Shown: positions 17,733 to 26,499, numbered from the stretch's first letter. The stretch is DNA of 64,000 bases from Mesorhizobium australicum WSM2073 (GCF_000230995.2 NC_019973.1:2308001-2372000); one strand, 5' to 3'. Translations and numbers: made by a program. The notes: generated by a model not told the origin, from the sequence alone.

Positions 17733-18138
17733 ACCAGTGGCCGCGGACGTCTGGCGATATCCATATCTGTGGCATTGCCAACATGGAGACGGCGACACCG
17801 AAGGCCGCAAGGCGAGGCCTGTCGCCTTCGTCGCCGTTCTTCCCGGAAAAGCCGAAGGGACGAACCTTTTCATCCTTGCAATCACCTCCCCCCAGCCGGG
17901 CCGTGATCGCGTCGCGGTTGGCGTTCCTGAAATTGAACGCCGCGGCGCCGGCCTTGACGCTATCCCGCTTTGGATCATAGTCGACGAGTACAACCACGAT
18001 ATTCTGGAATCGTCGGCTTATTTCGAACCGGGTGCGCGTATCGGCGCATTCAGTCCGTCATTCCACAAAAAAGTCATGTCGGCTTTCATGGCAACTGTTC
18101 GCGCAGGCCAATCCAAAGCCATCCCACGGGCTGACTGA
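17725..18138 (+). CDS. PemK/MazF-like toxin partner (uncharacterised family)
   Basis: 137 residues from a GTG at 17725 that overlaps the antitoxin stop. Features seen: EGRKARPVAFVAVLPG near residue 25, where MazF/PemK proteins have their conserved Arg-Pro turn; an ITSPQP segment in the position of the MazF/PemK ITS motif; and a C-terminal GAFSPSFHKKVMSAF helix. Proteins of this type sit next to Phd antitoxins in rhizobia. The role as an mRNA-cleaving toxin is an inference from position and weak motif similarity. A longer frame from 17671 lies inside the antitoxin and is rejected. Confidence 0.65.
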   Translation: MIKPVAADVWRYPYLWHCQHGDGDTEGRKARPVAFVAVLPGKAEGTNLFILAITSPQPGRDRVAVGVPEIERRGAGLDAIPLWIIVDEYNHDILESSAYFEPGARIGAFSPSFHKKVMSAFMATVRAGQSKAIPRAD

Positions 18139-18180
18139 AAGGCCTGCAATCGGACAGGGCAGGAGCATGAAGGACAAGAA

Positions 18181-18813
18181 ATGCCGCCGACCGAACTGCT
18201 GATCGCGTTTTTCGCCACTACGGCGATCTTCGCCTACATTCCGGGCCCCGCCATGCTTTATGCCGCCGCGCAGACGATGGCGCGGGGGCGCTGGTCGGGG
18301 CTGACGGCGGCACTCGGCATTCATCTGGGCGGCTATGTCCATGTCTTTGCCGCCGCCGCTGGCCTGTCGGTGCTGTTCCACGCCGTGCCGCCGCTCTACA
18401 TGGCCGTCAAGCTGGTCGGCGCGCTGTACCTGATCTGGTTGGGTATCTCGCTGTTTCGCAAGCGCGTGGAGGGCGACGTGGCGCTGCCGGCGATCACCCG
18501 CAAATCGGCCCGCCGGGCGTTTTTCGAGAGCATCACCGTCGAGGTACTCAATCCCAAGACCGCGATCTTCTTCATGGCGTTCCTGCCGCAGTTCATCAAT
18601 GCCTCGGCGGGGTTGCCGGTCTGGGTGCAATTCGTGGTGCTGGGCACCATCGTCAACCTGATGTTCTCGTCGGCCGATGTCGTGTGCGTGTTCCTGGCCG
18701 GCCTCGTGATCGGCCGGCTGCGGCGTTCGAGCCGTGCGCAGCGGCTGATGCAGAAGGCCGGCGGCGCGGTGCTGGTCGGGCTGGGCGTCCACGTCGCCTT
18801 GCAGAAGGCCTGA
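18181..18813 (+). CDS. LysE/RhtB-family exporter
   Basis: 210 residues with about six hydrophobic helices. The N-terminal FAYIPGPAMLYAAAQTMARG is the LysE-family signature around the conserved PGP, and VEVLNPKTAIFFMAFLPQFIN is the second family block. Likely exports an amino acid or small metabolite. It lies 42 nt after the toxin gene on the same strand and 136 nt before hldE; the context does not tell the substrate. Confidence 0.9.
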   Translation: MPPTELLIAFFATTAIFAYIPGPAMLYAAAQTMARGRWSGLTAALGIHLGGYVHVFAAAAGLSVLFHAVPPLYMAVKLVGALYLIWLGISLFRKRVEGDVALPAITRKSARRAFFESITVEVLNPKTAIFFMAFLPQFINASAGLPVWVQFVVLGTIVNLMFSSADVVCVFLAGLVIGRLRRSSRAQRLMQKAGGAVLVGLGVHVALQKA

Positions 18814-18949
18814 CCTGTCCGGGTTTGCCTCCGCCCCGGCGTTGCGTTGGTGCCCAATTGCGGTATATCGGCAGGCATGACCGGCCGGCCTCGCAAATCT
18901 GGTGTTTCGACCTATCTGAGATCGGCGTTACCCGCGCGTGGCAGATGAC

Positions 18950-20443
18950 ATGATCAAGCACAATCCGCCTTCACCCGAACCCCTGCACCGCGCCATTGCG
19001 CGCTTCGGCGACGTCGCCGTGCTGGTGGTCGGCGATATCATCCTCGACCGCTTCGTCAATGGCGTCATCGAGCGGATCTCGCCGGAAGCGCCGATTCCGG
19101 TGCTGCATGGGCGTGGCGAAAGCTCAGCGATGGGCGGCGCCGGCAACGTCGTGGCCAACATCGTCTCGCTTGGCGCGCGCGCCATTCCGGTCTCGGTGAT
19201 CGGCACCGATCCCGCCGGTGACAGTCTGGTGCGGATGCTGGGCGAGCTTGGCGCCGAGACAGTGGGCCTTTCACAGCAGCGCGGCCGCATGACCTCGTCA
19301 AAGAGCCGCTTCAGCGCGCTCAACCAGCAGGTGCTGCGTTTCGACGAGGAAGAGATCAAGCCGCTCGGCGAAGCGGAACGGGCGGAACTGATCCGCCGTT
19401 TCCGGAACGCATTGCAGCAGGCCGACATCGTTATCCTGTCCGATTACGGCAAGGGCATATTGCTGGACGGCGTCGCCGCCGAATTGATCGCCATCTGCCG
19501 TGAAGCGGGTAAGCCGGTGCTGGTCGACCCGAAGGGCCGCGACTACGCGCGCTACGCCGGGGCGACCGCCGTCACCCCCAACCGCAAGGAGCTTGGCGAG
19601 GCCGTCGGCCATGCGGTGTTCGCCGATGACGAGATCGTTGCGGCGGCACGGGAACTGATTGCGGCGCATGGCTTCGACTTCGTCGTCGCCACGCGCAGCG
19701 AGAAGGGCATGAGCGTGGTCGGTCCCGACGAGGCGAGCCACATCGCCACCCAGGCACGTGAGGTGTTCGATGTCTCGGGCGCTGGCGATACGGTGATCGC
19801 GAGCTTCGCGCTGGCGCTTGCCGCCGGTGCCGATCCTGTCGCCGCTGCCTCCATCGCCAACGCCGCCGGCGGCGTCGTGGTCGGAAAACGCGGCACCGCG
19901 CGACTGAGCGTCGAGGAACTCACCGGCGCGCTGTTCCGCTCGCACGGACCGACCGCGCACAAGGACGCTATCCTGGACGCCACTTCGGCCGCGCGCATGG
20001 TGGCGGGATGGAAGGCGGAGGGCCTGAGCGTCGGCTTCACCAATGGCTGCTTCGACATCCTGCATGCCGGCCATGTCAGCCTGCTACACGCGGCGCGCAG
20101 CCAGTGCGACCGGCTGGTGCTCGGCCTCAACAGCGACGCCTCGGTGCGACGGCTGAAAGGGCCGGGCCGACCGGTCAACGACCAGCATGACCGCGCCTGC
20201 GTGCTTGCCGCGCTCGCTTCGGTCGATGCCGTCATTGTCTTCGATGAGGATACGCCGCTGGCTCTGATCGAGGCGCTTCTGCCCGACATACTGGTCAAGG
20301 GCGCCGACTACACGGTCGACACCGTGGTCGGCGCCGATGTGGTGCAAAAGGCGGGCGGGCGCGTCGTTCTGGTCGATCTCGTCGCCGGCAAGAGCACCAC
20401 TGGCACCATCGGCAAACTGCGCGCCGGCGGCGCCACCAACTGA
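18950..20443 (+). CDS. hldE: bifunctional heptose-7-phosphate kinase / heptose-1-phosphate adenylyltransferase
   Basis: 497 residues in two domains. The N-terminal ribokinase-type kinase (about 1-325) has GDIILDRF, GGAGNVVANIVSLG and the C-terminal anion hole FDVSGAGDTVIA. The C-terminal cytidylyltransferase-like domain (about 350-497) has FTNGCFDILHAGHVSLL with the HxGH signature. It performs two steps of ADP-heptose synthesis. The ATG at 18950 is preferred over a GTG 12 nt upstream; no strong SD distinguishes them. Followed closely by gmhA and gmhB. Confidence 0.96.
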   Translation: MIKHNPPSPEPLHRAIARFGDVAVLVVGDIILDRFVNGVIERISPEAPIPVLHGRGESSAMGGAGNVVANIVSLGARAIPVSVIGTDPAGDSLVRMLGELGAETVGLSQQRGRMTSSKSRFSALNQQVLRFDEEEIKPLGEAERAELIRRFRNALQQADIVILSDYGKGILLDGVAAELIAICREAGKPVLVDPKGRDYARYAGATAVTPNRKELGEAVGHAVFADDEIVAAARELIAAHGFDFVVATRSEKGMSVVGPDEASHIATQAREVFDVSGAGDTVIASFALALAAGADPVAAASIANAAGGVVVGKRGTARLSVEELTGALFRSHGPTAHKDAILDATSAARMVAGWKAEGLSVGFTNGCFDILHAGHVSLLHAARSQCDRLVLGLNSDASVRRLKGPGRPVNDQHDRACVLAALASVDAVIVFDEDTPLALIEALLPDILVKGADYTVDTVVGADVVQKAGGRVVLVDLVAGKSTTGTIGKLRAGGATN

Positions 20444-20451
20444 GGGAATTC

Positions 20452-21024
20452 ATGTCCGAATTGAACGACTACCTGGTCCGCTCGGCGGCCGCCATCACCG
20501 CCACGGTAGAGCGAGATCTGACCGGCGAAATGGACCTTGCGGTGAATGCTGTCGTGGCGGCGCTTTCCCAGGGAAAGGCCTTGCTGGTCTGCGGCAATGG
20601 CGGCTCGGCCAGCGACGCCATCCATATCGCCACCGAACTGGTCGGTCGCTTCCTGAAGGAACGCAAGGCCTACAATGTGATCGCTCTGCCGGCCAACGCC
20701 GGGATGCTGACCGCCTGGGGCAATGATTACGGCTTCGACACGGTGTTTTCGCGCCAGGTCGAAGCGCATGGCGCCGCGGGCGGCGTGCTTTTGGCAATCT
20801 CGACCAGCGGCAATTCGCCGAGCATTCTCGCCGCGGCCGAACAGGCGCGCATGATGGACATGACGGTGATCAGCCTGACCGGCGATACCGGCGGCAAGCT
20901 CAAGCCGCTCACCGACATCCTGCTCAACGTCCCCTCGACCTCGACGCCGATCATCCAGCAGGGGCATCTGTGCCTCTATCACTATCTGTGCGAGGTGGTC
21001 GAAGCGCGCCTGTCGAATGGCTGA
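20452..21024 (+). CDS. gmhA: sedoheptulose-7-phosphate isomerase (phosphoheptose isomerase)
   Basis: 190 residues, a SIS-domain protein. The glycine/serine-rich CGNGGSASDAIHIATELVGRF (near residues 45-65) and the AISTSGNSPSILAA loop bind the sugar phosphate, and the ASTPIIQQGHLCLYHYLCE tail carries catalytic-site residues of GmhA. First step of the ADP-heptose pathway. It starts 8 nt after hldE and overlaps gmhB by 8 nt. Confidence 0.96.
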   Translation: MSELNDYLVRSAAAITATVERDLTGEMDLAVNAVVAALSQGKALLVCGNGGSASDAIHIATELVGRFLKERKAYNVIALPANAGMLTAWGNDYGFDTVFSRQVEAHGAAGGVLLAISTSGNSPSILAAAEQARMMDMTVISLTGDTGGKLKPLTDILLNVPSTSTPIIQQGHLCLYHYLCEVVEARLSNG

Positions 21025-21655
21025 CGAAACAGCGCCGTTTCCGCTGGCCGAGCCGGGCTTGTGGGTCCAGCGGATCGGCGGGCGGGTTTTCCCCGCGCGC
21101 TCGCCGGCGCTGTTCCTGGACCGTGACGGCACCATCAATGTCGACACCGACTATCCCAGCGACCCGGACGAGATAGAACTCAGGCCGCAGATGCTGCCGG
21201 CGATCGCCGCCGCCAACCGGATCGGCATTCCGGTGGTCGTGGTCACCAATCAGTCCGGCATCGCGCGCGGCTATTTCGACTGGGGCGTCTTTGCCGCGGT
21301 AAACGACCGCGTGCTCCATTTGCTGGACAGGCAGGGCGCGTTCGTCGACATGGTGCTGGCCTGCGCCTATCACGAGGCGGGCGTCGGGCCGCTCGCCATA
21401 ACGGACCATCCGATGCGCAAGCCCAATCCGGGCATGCTGATCGAGGCGGGCAGGCGCCTTGATCTTGACCTCCAGCGCTCCCTGATGGTCGGCGACAAGC
21501 TGGCCGACATGCAGGCGGCCCAACGCGCAGGGCTGGCACAGGGCTGGCTGGTCGACGGTGAGGCGGCGCTTCAGCCTGGCTTCGCCATCAGGCGCTTGCA
21601 TGACGACCACGATCTCGGCGGCCTGCTCGCCGCCATCGACGCGCTCGGATCGTAG
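21017..21655 (+). CDS. gmhB: D-glycero-beta-D-manno-heptose-1,7-bisphosphate 7-phosphatase
   Basis: 212 residues, HAD superfamily. The nucleophile motif is FLDRDGTIN (about residues 32-40), then VVTNQSGIARGYF and KPNPGMLIEA with the HAD lysine, and VGDKLADMQAA with the acidic motif. It removes the C7 phosphate of heptose-1,7-bisphosphate between the two HldE activities. It overlaps gmhA by 8 nt, closing the hldE-gmhA-gmhB operon; with hldD nearby, the whole pathway is present. Confidence 0.95.
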   Translation: MADETAPFPLAEPGLWVQRIGGRVFPARSPALFLDRDGTINVDTDYPSDPDEIELRPQMLPAIAAANRIGIPVVVVTNQSGIARGYFDWGVFAAVNDRVLHLLDRQGAFVDMVLACAYHEAGVGPLAITDHPMRKPNPGMLIEAGRRLDLDLQRSLMVGDKLADMQAAQRAGLAQGWLVDGEAALQPGFAIRRLHDDHDLGGLLAAIDALGS

Positions 21656-21658
21656 GGC

Positions 21659-22453
21659 CTACGCCTGGTCGTTTTGCTGCGAGGCTTCGTAGAGCTTGGC
21701 TTCGGTGGCGAAGGAATAGATCATCACAGACATCGAGTAGACGAAGCCGTGCCGGCCGCACAGGAAGTAGCGCTTGGCCAGGTAGAATTTGAGGAAGTTG
21801 CCGAACGGCGACAGCACCAGCCGCACCAGGCCGGGCTTCTTGCCTCTCTCGACCAGCGTCACCGCCTTGAGGCTGGAATAGGTGTTGGCTCGGGCAAGAT
21901 CCTCCTCGACCGATATTTCACGGCGATGCAGCAAGAGACCCTCTTCGATCGTGTCGGTCTCGCCCGGCACGTGAACGGATTCATGCACCCGTGCCGTTAG
22001 ATCCATGCTGGCGCCTTCCCTGCGGAAAAGCCTGAGCAGCCTGTTGTGCAGCACCCAGCGATGGGCATAACCGTAGCCCTTCAGCCAGTCGCGGCGGCGC
22101 ATGTACCATCCGCTGGCCTTGCCGCCGGCCGCCTGGGTGATGGCCACGATCGACTGCCGCAATCGGTCGTCGACGCGCTCGTCCGGGTCGATCGAAAGGC
22201 ACCAAGGCTGGTTGGCGTGGTCGAGCGCGAATTGCCGCTGGCGGGGGAAGCCCGGCCAGTCATTGTGCAGCAGCGTTATCGGATAGCCCCTGGCGATATA
22301 GCTTTCAACGCATTCGACGGTGCCGTCCGTCGAGCCGGAATCGACGATGATGATCTCGGCACAGAAATCGATGCTTTCCAGGCACGGGCCGATCATATCG
22401 GCCTCGTTCACGCAGATGATCAGCGCCGAGACCGGGCTTGCAAAACGGGTCAT
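21659..22453 (-). CDS. family 2 glycosyltransferase, WaaE/KdtX-like (LPS core)
   Basis: 264 residues. GT-A fold: SALIICVNEADMI at the N-terminus, an IIVDSGSTDGT nucleotide-binding motif near residue 36, and SIDPDERVDD carrying the DxD-like acidic pair near residue 90. A C-terminal extension contains RRDWLKGYGYAHRW and a hydrophobic tail. This is the WaaE/KdtX type, which adds glucose to the inner-core heptose. Sugar and linkage are inferred. The convergent gmhB ends 3 nt away. The ATG at 22453 is used; the frame extends 17 codons further with no support. Confidence 0.82.
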   Translation of the reverse strand: MTRFASPVSALIICVNEADMIGPCLESIDFCAEIIIVDSGSTDGTVECVESYIARGYPITLLHNDWPGFPRQRQFALDHANQPWCLSIDPDERVDDRLRQSIVAITQAAGGKASGWYMRRRDWLKGYGYAHRWVLHNRLLRLFRREGASMDLTARVHESVHVPGETDTIEEGLLLHRREISVEEDLARANTYSSLKAVTLVERGKKPGLVRLVLSPFGNFLKFYLAKRYFLCGRHGFVYSMSVMIYSFATEAKLYEASQQNDQA

Positions 22454-22694
22454 GGTCCCCTTCCCATGGCGGATTCTTCCCGGAATATACGCTGCTGGCG
22501 CCATCTGTTCTCAAGCAATTCCGGGCGGAAAACCGTTACACATGCTGGAATGCTCGGGAAACCAATGAAGCGTCAGTCGAGCGGCGAATCCGGCAGAGCC
22601 GTCCAGCCTTGTACATCAGCGTCTTTCGAATACCAACGCGGCACCTGTATGGCGAATGTCGGGAATTCGGCCATCGCGCAGGCGTTCGCCCGGC

Positions 22695-23174
22695 TCAGGA
22701 TCGCTCGAACGACACCAGGCCCTCATCCTTGACGCGGCGGATGGTGAGCGCGGTGCGGACCGTGTCGACGTTCGGCGTCGAGGTCAGTTCCTCGATGACG
22801 AAGGTCTGGAAGGCGCCGAGGTCGCTCGCCACGCAATGCAGCAGAAAGTCGGATTCGCCCGATACCATCCAGGCATCGCGCACGACCGGCCAACCGCGCG
22901 TACGCTCGGCGAAGATGCGCAGTTCGGCATCGGCCTGGTGATGCAGCCCGACCAGGCAGAAGGCAACGACATCGAGGCCCAGCGCCGGGGCGTTGAGCAG
23001 CGCGCGGTAGCCGCGGATGATGCCGGCTTCTTCCAGCCGCTTGACCCGGCGCAGGCAGGGCGGTGCCGAAATGCCGACGCGGTTCGAGAGCTCGACATTG
23101 GTCATGCGCCCATCCGACTGAAGCTCGCGCAGGATCTTCCAGTCGATGGCGTCAAGATCGGCCTTGAGGGGCAT
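22695..23174 (-). CDS. Lrp/AsnC-family transcriptional regulator
   Basis: 159 residues. N-terminal HTH (IDWKILRELQSDGRMTNVELSNRVGISAPPCLRRVKRLEEAG, residues about 10-52) and C-terminal RAM ligand-binding domain (about 65-150). It is divergent from trxB over a 263-nt gap. In rhizobia an Lrp gene next to trxB and lsrB is conserved as I remember it. It likely autoregulates and may respond to an amino acid; the effector is unknown. Confidence 0.92.
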   Translation of the reverse strand: MPLKADLDAIDWKILRELQSDGRMTNVELSNRVGISAPPCLRRVKRLEEAGIIRGYRALLNAPALGLDVVAFCLVGLHHQADAELRIFAERTRGWPVVRDAWMVSGESDFLLHCVASDLGAFQTFVIEELTSTPNVDTVRTALTIRRVKDEGLVSFERS

Positions 23175-23437
23175 CAGGGTTCTCGATGATCAGTGTGGCG
23201 CAAGAATCTTCCGCTATTTTGTAATTAAACGACTTTTGCGTCGAAGCCAGCCCTCGTCGACGCGATTGTGGACAGGTAACGAAAGCGGCCATCGCGCGAA
23301 TATCCATAGGGGCCGAAGCTTTCCGGGGACGACGGTCCGTTCGTCTTGCTGGCGTGGTTGGCAGCCCTTACATTAAGAGCGATACTCCACGTCTTTTTCC
23401 AAGGCACACTCGCTGTCCGCCCCCGCAGAGGCTCCAA

Positions 23438-24412
23438 ATGACCACCAAGCACGCGCCCGTTCTCATCATCGGTTCCGGTCCGGCCGGCTATACGGCGGCG
23501 GTCTATGCCGCGCGGGCCATGCTGAAGCCGATGCTGGTCGCCGGTCTGCAGCAGGGCGGCCAATTGATGATCACCACGGATGTCGAGAACTACCCCGGCT
23601 TCGCCGATCCGATCCAGGGACCGTGGCTGATGGAGCAGATGCTCAAGCAGGCCGAGCATGTCGGCACCGACATCATCAACGACATCATCACCGAGGTTGA
23701 CCTCAACGTGCGGCCGTTCCGCGCCAAGGGCGATTCCGGCACGACCTACACGGCCGATGCGCTGATCATCGCCACCGGCGCGCAAGCCAAGTGGCTGGGC
23801 ATTCCGACCGAGCAGGACTTCATGGGCTTCGGCGTTTCCGCCTGCGCCACCTGCGACGGCTTCTTCTATCGCGGCAAGGATGTCGCGGTGGTCGGCGGCG
23901 GCAATTCGGCGGTGGAGGAGGCGCTCTATCTGTCCAACCTCGCCAAGAGCGTTACCGTCATCCACAGGCGCTCGGATTTCCGTGCCGAACGCATCCTGCG
24001 CGAACGGTTGTTGAAAAAGGACAATGTCCGCGTCATCTGGGACACGATCGTCGATGAGATCACCGGCCGCCCCGGCAAGGCACCGCTGCCGCCTTCGGTC
24101 GAAGGGCTGAAGCTCAGGCATGCCGTCACCGGCGCCGAGAGCCACCTCAAGATCGACGGCGTCTTCGTGGCTATCGGCCATGCGCCCGCGGTCGAGCTGT
24201 TCGCGGGCAAGCTGAAGCAGAAGCCGAACGGCTATCTGTGGACAGCGCCGGATTCGACGCGCACCGACGTGCCCGGCGTGTTCGCCGCTGGCGACGTGAC
24301 CGACGATATCTATCGGCAGGCCGTGACAGCGGCGGGGCTGGGCTGCATGGCCGCGCTCGAAGCGGAAAAGTATCTGGCCGGCATCGAGGTGCATCGCCAA
24401 GCAGCGGAATAG
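23438..24412 (+). CDS. trxB: thioredoxin-disulfide reductase
   Basis: 324 residues. FAD-binding motif GSGPAGYTAAVYAAR (about 11-25), redox-active CATC in the SACATCDGFF segment (near residues 142-148), NADPH-binding VVGGGNSAVEEALYL, and a C-terminal FAAGDVTDDIYRQAVTAAGLGCMAA. It reduces thioredoxin with NADPH. The ATG at 23438 is chosen; an upstream extension to 23354 has no homology. It sits between lrp and lsrB. Confidence 0.97.
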   Translation: MTTKHAPVLIIGSGPAGYTAAVYAARAMLKPMLVAGLQQGGQLMITTDVENYPGFADPIQGPWLMEQMLKQAEHVGTDIINDIITEVDLNVRPFRAKGDSGTTYTADALIIATGAQAKWLGIPTEQDFMGFGVSACATCDGFFYRGKDVAVVGGGNSAVEEALYLSNLAKSVTVIHRRSDFRAERILRERLLKKDNVRVIWDTIVDEITGRPGKAPLPPSVEGLKLRHAVTGAESHLKIDGVFVAIGHAPAVELFAGKLKQKPNGYLWTAPDSTRTDVPGVFAAGDVTDDIYRQAVTAAGLGCMAALEAEKYLAGIEVHRQAAE

Positions 24413-24501
24413 GGGCCGCCGCAGACTGTATAAAACGGCTTAGAAACGCCGTGTAAAAGCCTGATTTTTCATTCAGACGCCAACCGGAACGAGGGGAAAT
24501 C

Positions 24502-25398
24502 ATGGCGTTGGACTGGGACAAGCTACGCGTGTTTCACGCCGCGGCGGAAGCGGGGTCGTTCACCCATGCGGCCGAGACGCTGCATCTGTCGCAATCGGCG
24601 ATCTCGAGGCAGGTCAGCGCGCTCGAACATGATGTCGGCGTGCCGCTGTTCAACCGCCATGCGCGCGGCCTGGTGCTGACCGAACAGGGCGAGATGCTGT
24701 TCCGCACGGCGCATGACGTGCTGATGAAGCTCGAGACCATCAAGTCGCGGCTGACCGAGACCAAGGACCGGCCGTCCGGCGTGCTCAGGGTAACGACGAC
24801 CGTTGGCCTCGGCGCCGGCTGGCTGACCGAGCGGGTGCAGGAGTTCATCGAACTCTATCCCGAAATCAGCCTACAGCTGATCCTCGCCAACGAGGAACTC
24901 GACCTCACCATGCGCCAGGCGGATTGCGCCATCCGGCTGCGCCAGCCGCAACAGCCGGACCTGATCCAGCGCCGCCTGTTCACCGTGCATTTCCACCTTT
25001 ACGCAGCCCCATCCTATGTCGCCAAGCACGGCAAGCCGGGCTCGGTCGCGGAGCTGAGAACCCATCGCATCGTCACCTTCGGCCTGCCCGTGCCGTCGCA
25101 TCTGTCGGAGTTGAACTGGCTGGAGACGGTCGGCGATTTCGAGAGCGGCCAGCGCGTGCCGTCGCTGCAGATCAACGACATCCTGTCGATCAAGCGCGCC
25201 GTGCAGGGCGGCGCCGGCATCGCCATGCTGCCGGATTATGTGATCAGCAAGGATTCCGGCCTGGTGCAGCTGCTGCCGGAGACCGAGGTGCCGTCCTTCG
25301 ACACCTATTTCGCCTACCCCGACGCGATGAAAAACCAGGCCAAGCTGCACGTGTTTCGCGACTTCATCATCGCCAAGGCCAGAAGCTGGTCGTTCTAG
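24502..25398 (+). CDS. lsrB: LysR-type regulator LsrB/VtlR
   Basis: 298 residues. N-terminal winged HTH (KLRVFHAAAEAGSFTHAAETLHLSQSAISRQVSALE), then a periplasmic-binding-protein-like effector domain. Position directly after trxB and upstream of an AbcR-like sRNA matches the LsrB (Sinorhizobium) / VtlR (Brucella, Agrobacterium) regulators, which act in oxidative stress, LPS and envelope functions, and activate an abcR sRNA. In this copy I count only one cysteine, C142; redox sensing by several cysteines, described for Sinorhizobium LsrB as I recall it, would not be possible here. The start follows a GAGGGGAAA SD. Confidence 0.88.
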   Translation: MALDWDKLRVFHAAAEAGSFTHAAETLHLSQSAISRQVSALEHDVGVPLFNRHARGLVLTEQGEMLFRTAHDVLMKLETIKSRLTETKDRPSGVLRVTTTVGLGAGWLTERVQEFIELYPEISLQLILANEELDLTMRQADCAIRLRQPQQPDLIQRRLFTVHFHLYAAPSYVAKHGKPGSVAELRTHRIVTFGLPVPSHLSELNWLETVGDFESGQRVPSLQINDILSIKRAVQGGAGIAMLPDYVISKDSGLVQLLPETEVPSFDTYFAYPDAMKNQAKLHVFRDFIIAKARSWSF

Positions 25399-25399
25399 C

Positions 25400-25897
25400 T
25401 TATCCTTTCCAAGGCGTAATCCGCGGCAGCCAGCCCGGTACGTTGCGGCGGTAGGCCTCGTATTCGGCGCCATAGCGGCCGGCGAGCGTCGGCTCCTCGT
25501 AGAGCTTGACGAAGGTGACCATGGCAGCCGCCGCGATTGCCGCGTAGGCAGCGATCGACCAGCTCGAGAACAGCAGCGCCTGGCCCAGAATGATCGACAG
25601 CACGGCGACGTACATGGGATTGCGGACATGGCGGTAGACGCCGCCGATCACCAGCCTTTCGGTCGGTGCGACGGGGGCGGGCGTGCCCAGCCCCTCCAGC
25701 GCGAAGCGGGCGAAGGCATGCAGCAGCACCGCGGCCGCGGCAATGACGAGCATGCCGCCGGTGAGCGCAAACGAGGGCAGGGGCGACCATGGCAGGCCCC
25801 AGCGATCGCTAAGCAGCCAGGGAACCAGCCCGGCGACAACGCCGGGAGCCGCGATCAGGAAAATGCCGCTGCCGGCGATCGCCGAAAACCTGCGCAA
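25400..25897 (-). CDS. isoprenylcysteine/phospholipid methyltransferase-like membrane protein
   Basis: 165 residues with about four hydrophobic helices. The GGVYRHVRNPMYVAVLSIILGQALLF segment carries the R-H-x-R-N-P-M-Y signature of the ICMT/PEMT-like membrane methyltransferase group, and the C-terminal EEPTLAGRYGAEYEAYRRNVPGWLPR block is the usual SAM-binding tail. Substrate unknown; bacterial members methylate lipids or other small targets. Convergent with lsrB, with 1 nt between stops. Confidence 0.85.
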   Translation of the reverse strand: MRRFSAIAGSGIFLIAAPGVVAGLVPWLLSDRWGLPWSPLPSFALTGGMLVIAAAAVLLHAFARFALEGLGTPAPVAPTERLVIGGVYRHVRNPMYVAVLSIILGQALLFSSWSIAAYAAIAAAAMVTFVKLYEEPTLAGRYGAEYEAYRRNVPGWLPRITPWKG

Positions 25898-26124
25898 TGG
25901 TCGATCCTCGCTTGACTGCCTTGGAAATGAACCGCCGCTGCCTCATTCCACATCATCAGTGTTTTTCGGCATTCGGGAGCAAAATCGGTCGGGATCGGCG
26001 TTTTCGAGACGACAATGACCCGAAATCGCGCCTCATTTTCACGATTCTGCTGGTCCTATTGGCTTTCGGAATGGGTTGGACCACAGCCTGTGCCTTTTTG
26101 CATGTGTGTGTTGCAAAATAGATG

Positions 26125-26156
26125 CTTGTTTCTTGGGCATGAAGAGCACATATATA
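26125..26156 (+). promoter_or_regulatory. putative promoter of the AbcR-like sRNA
   Basis: CTTGTT (26125-26130) resembles the rhizobial -35 CTTGAC, and CATATA/TATATA lies 17-20 nt downstream (26148-26156). Transcription would begin near 26160. A LysR-type (T-N11-A) site should overlap this region if LsrB/VtlR activates it; several AT-rich candidates exist and none can be singled out. Confidence 0.4.
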
Positions 26157-26159
26157 GAT

Positions 26160-26276
26160 CATCTCCTGGACGCGTTCTCCTCCCATTAGCGTCCTCGAGT
26201 GTTCCCCTCTGGAGGTTAGCCTTAACAGGCACTTCCAATCAAACTCAGCCGGATCTTCGTTGATCCGGCTTTTTTG
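26160..26276 (+). ncRNA. abcR: AbcR-family trans-acting small RNA
   Basis: Predicted RNA of about 117 nt. Stem GGACGC/GCGTCC (26168-26173 with 26189-26194) exposes a 15-nt loop containing TCTCCTCCC, an anti-Shine-Dalgarno sequence. A less structured middle holds a second anti-SD-like GTTCCCCTC (26200-26208). The 3' end is a perfect terminator, AGCCGGATC/GATCCGGCT with a 6-nt loop (26247-26270), followed by six T. Size, three-part layout and position downstream of lsrB/vtlR match AbcR (alpha-r15) sRNAs, which with Hfq block translation of ABC-transporter mRNAs. Identification is by position and structure, not alignment. Confidence 0.72.
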
Positions 26277-26499
26277 TTGCCTGCATGCCACTGGGATGGC
26301 TGAAAAATTCACCGGAATTGCCGCGTAACAGTGTCATGTAACCTCTGGTAACATGACAAGGACACCCTCCATCTGCTAAGTGGATGATAGGACGCGGTGT
26401 GGTTCGGACGGGAGATGGGGGCATCACTCGTACGGCCCGGGCTCAGGCGGCTACCGCGTCCGAACCTTTTGCGCCGAAGCGCGACGACCTCGACATGCG

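Noticed and set aside
24433..24451. Stem ACGGC/GCCGT in the trxB-lsrB gap
   Set aside because: Only 5 bp and no T-run; too weak to call a terminator.
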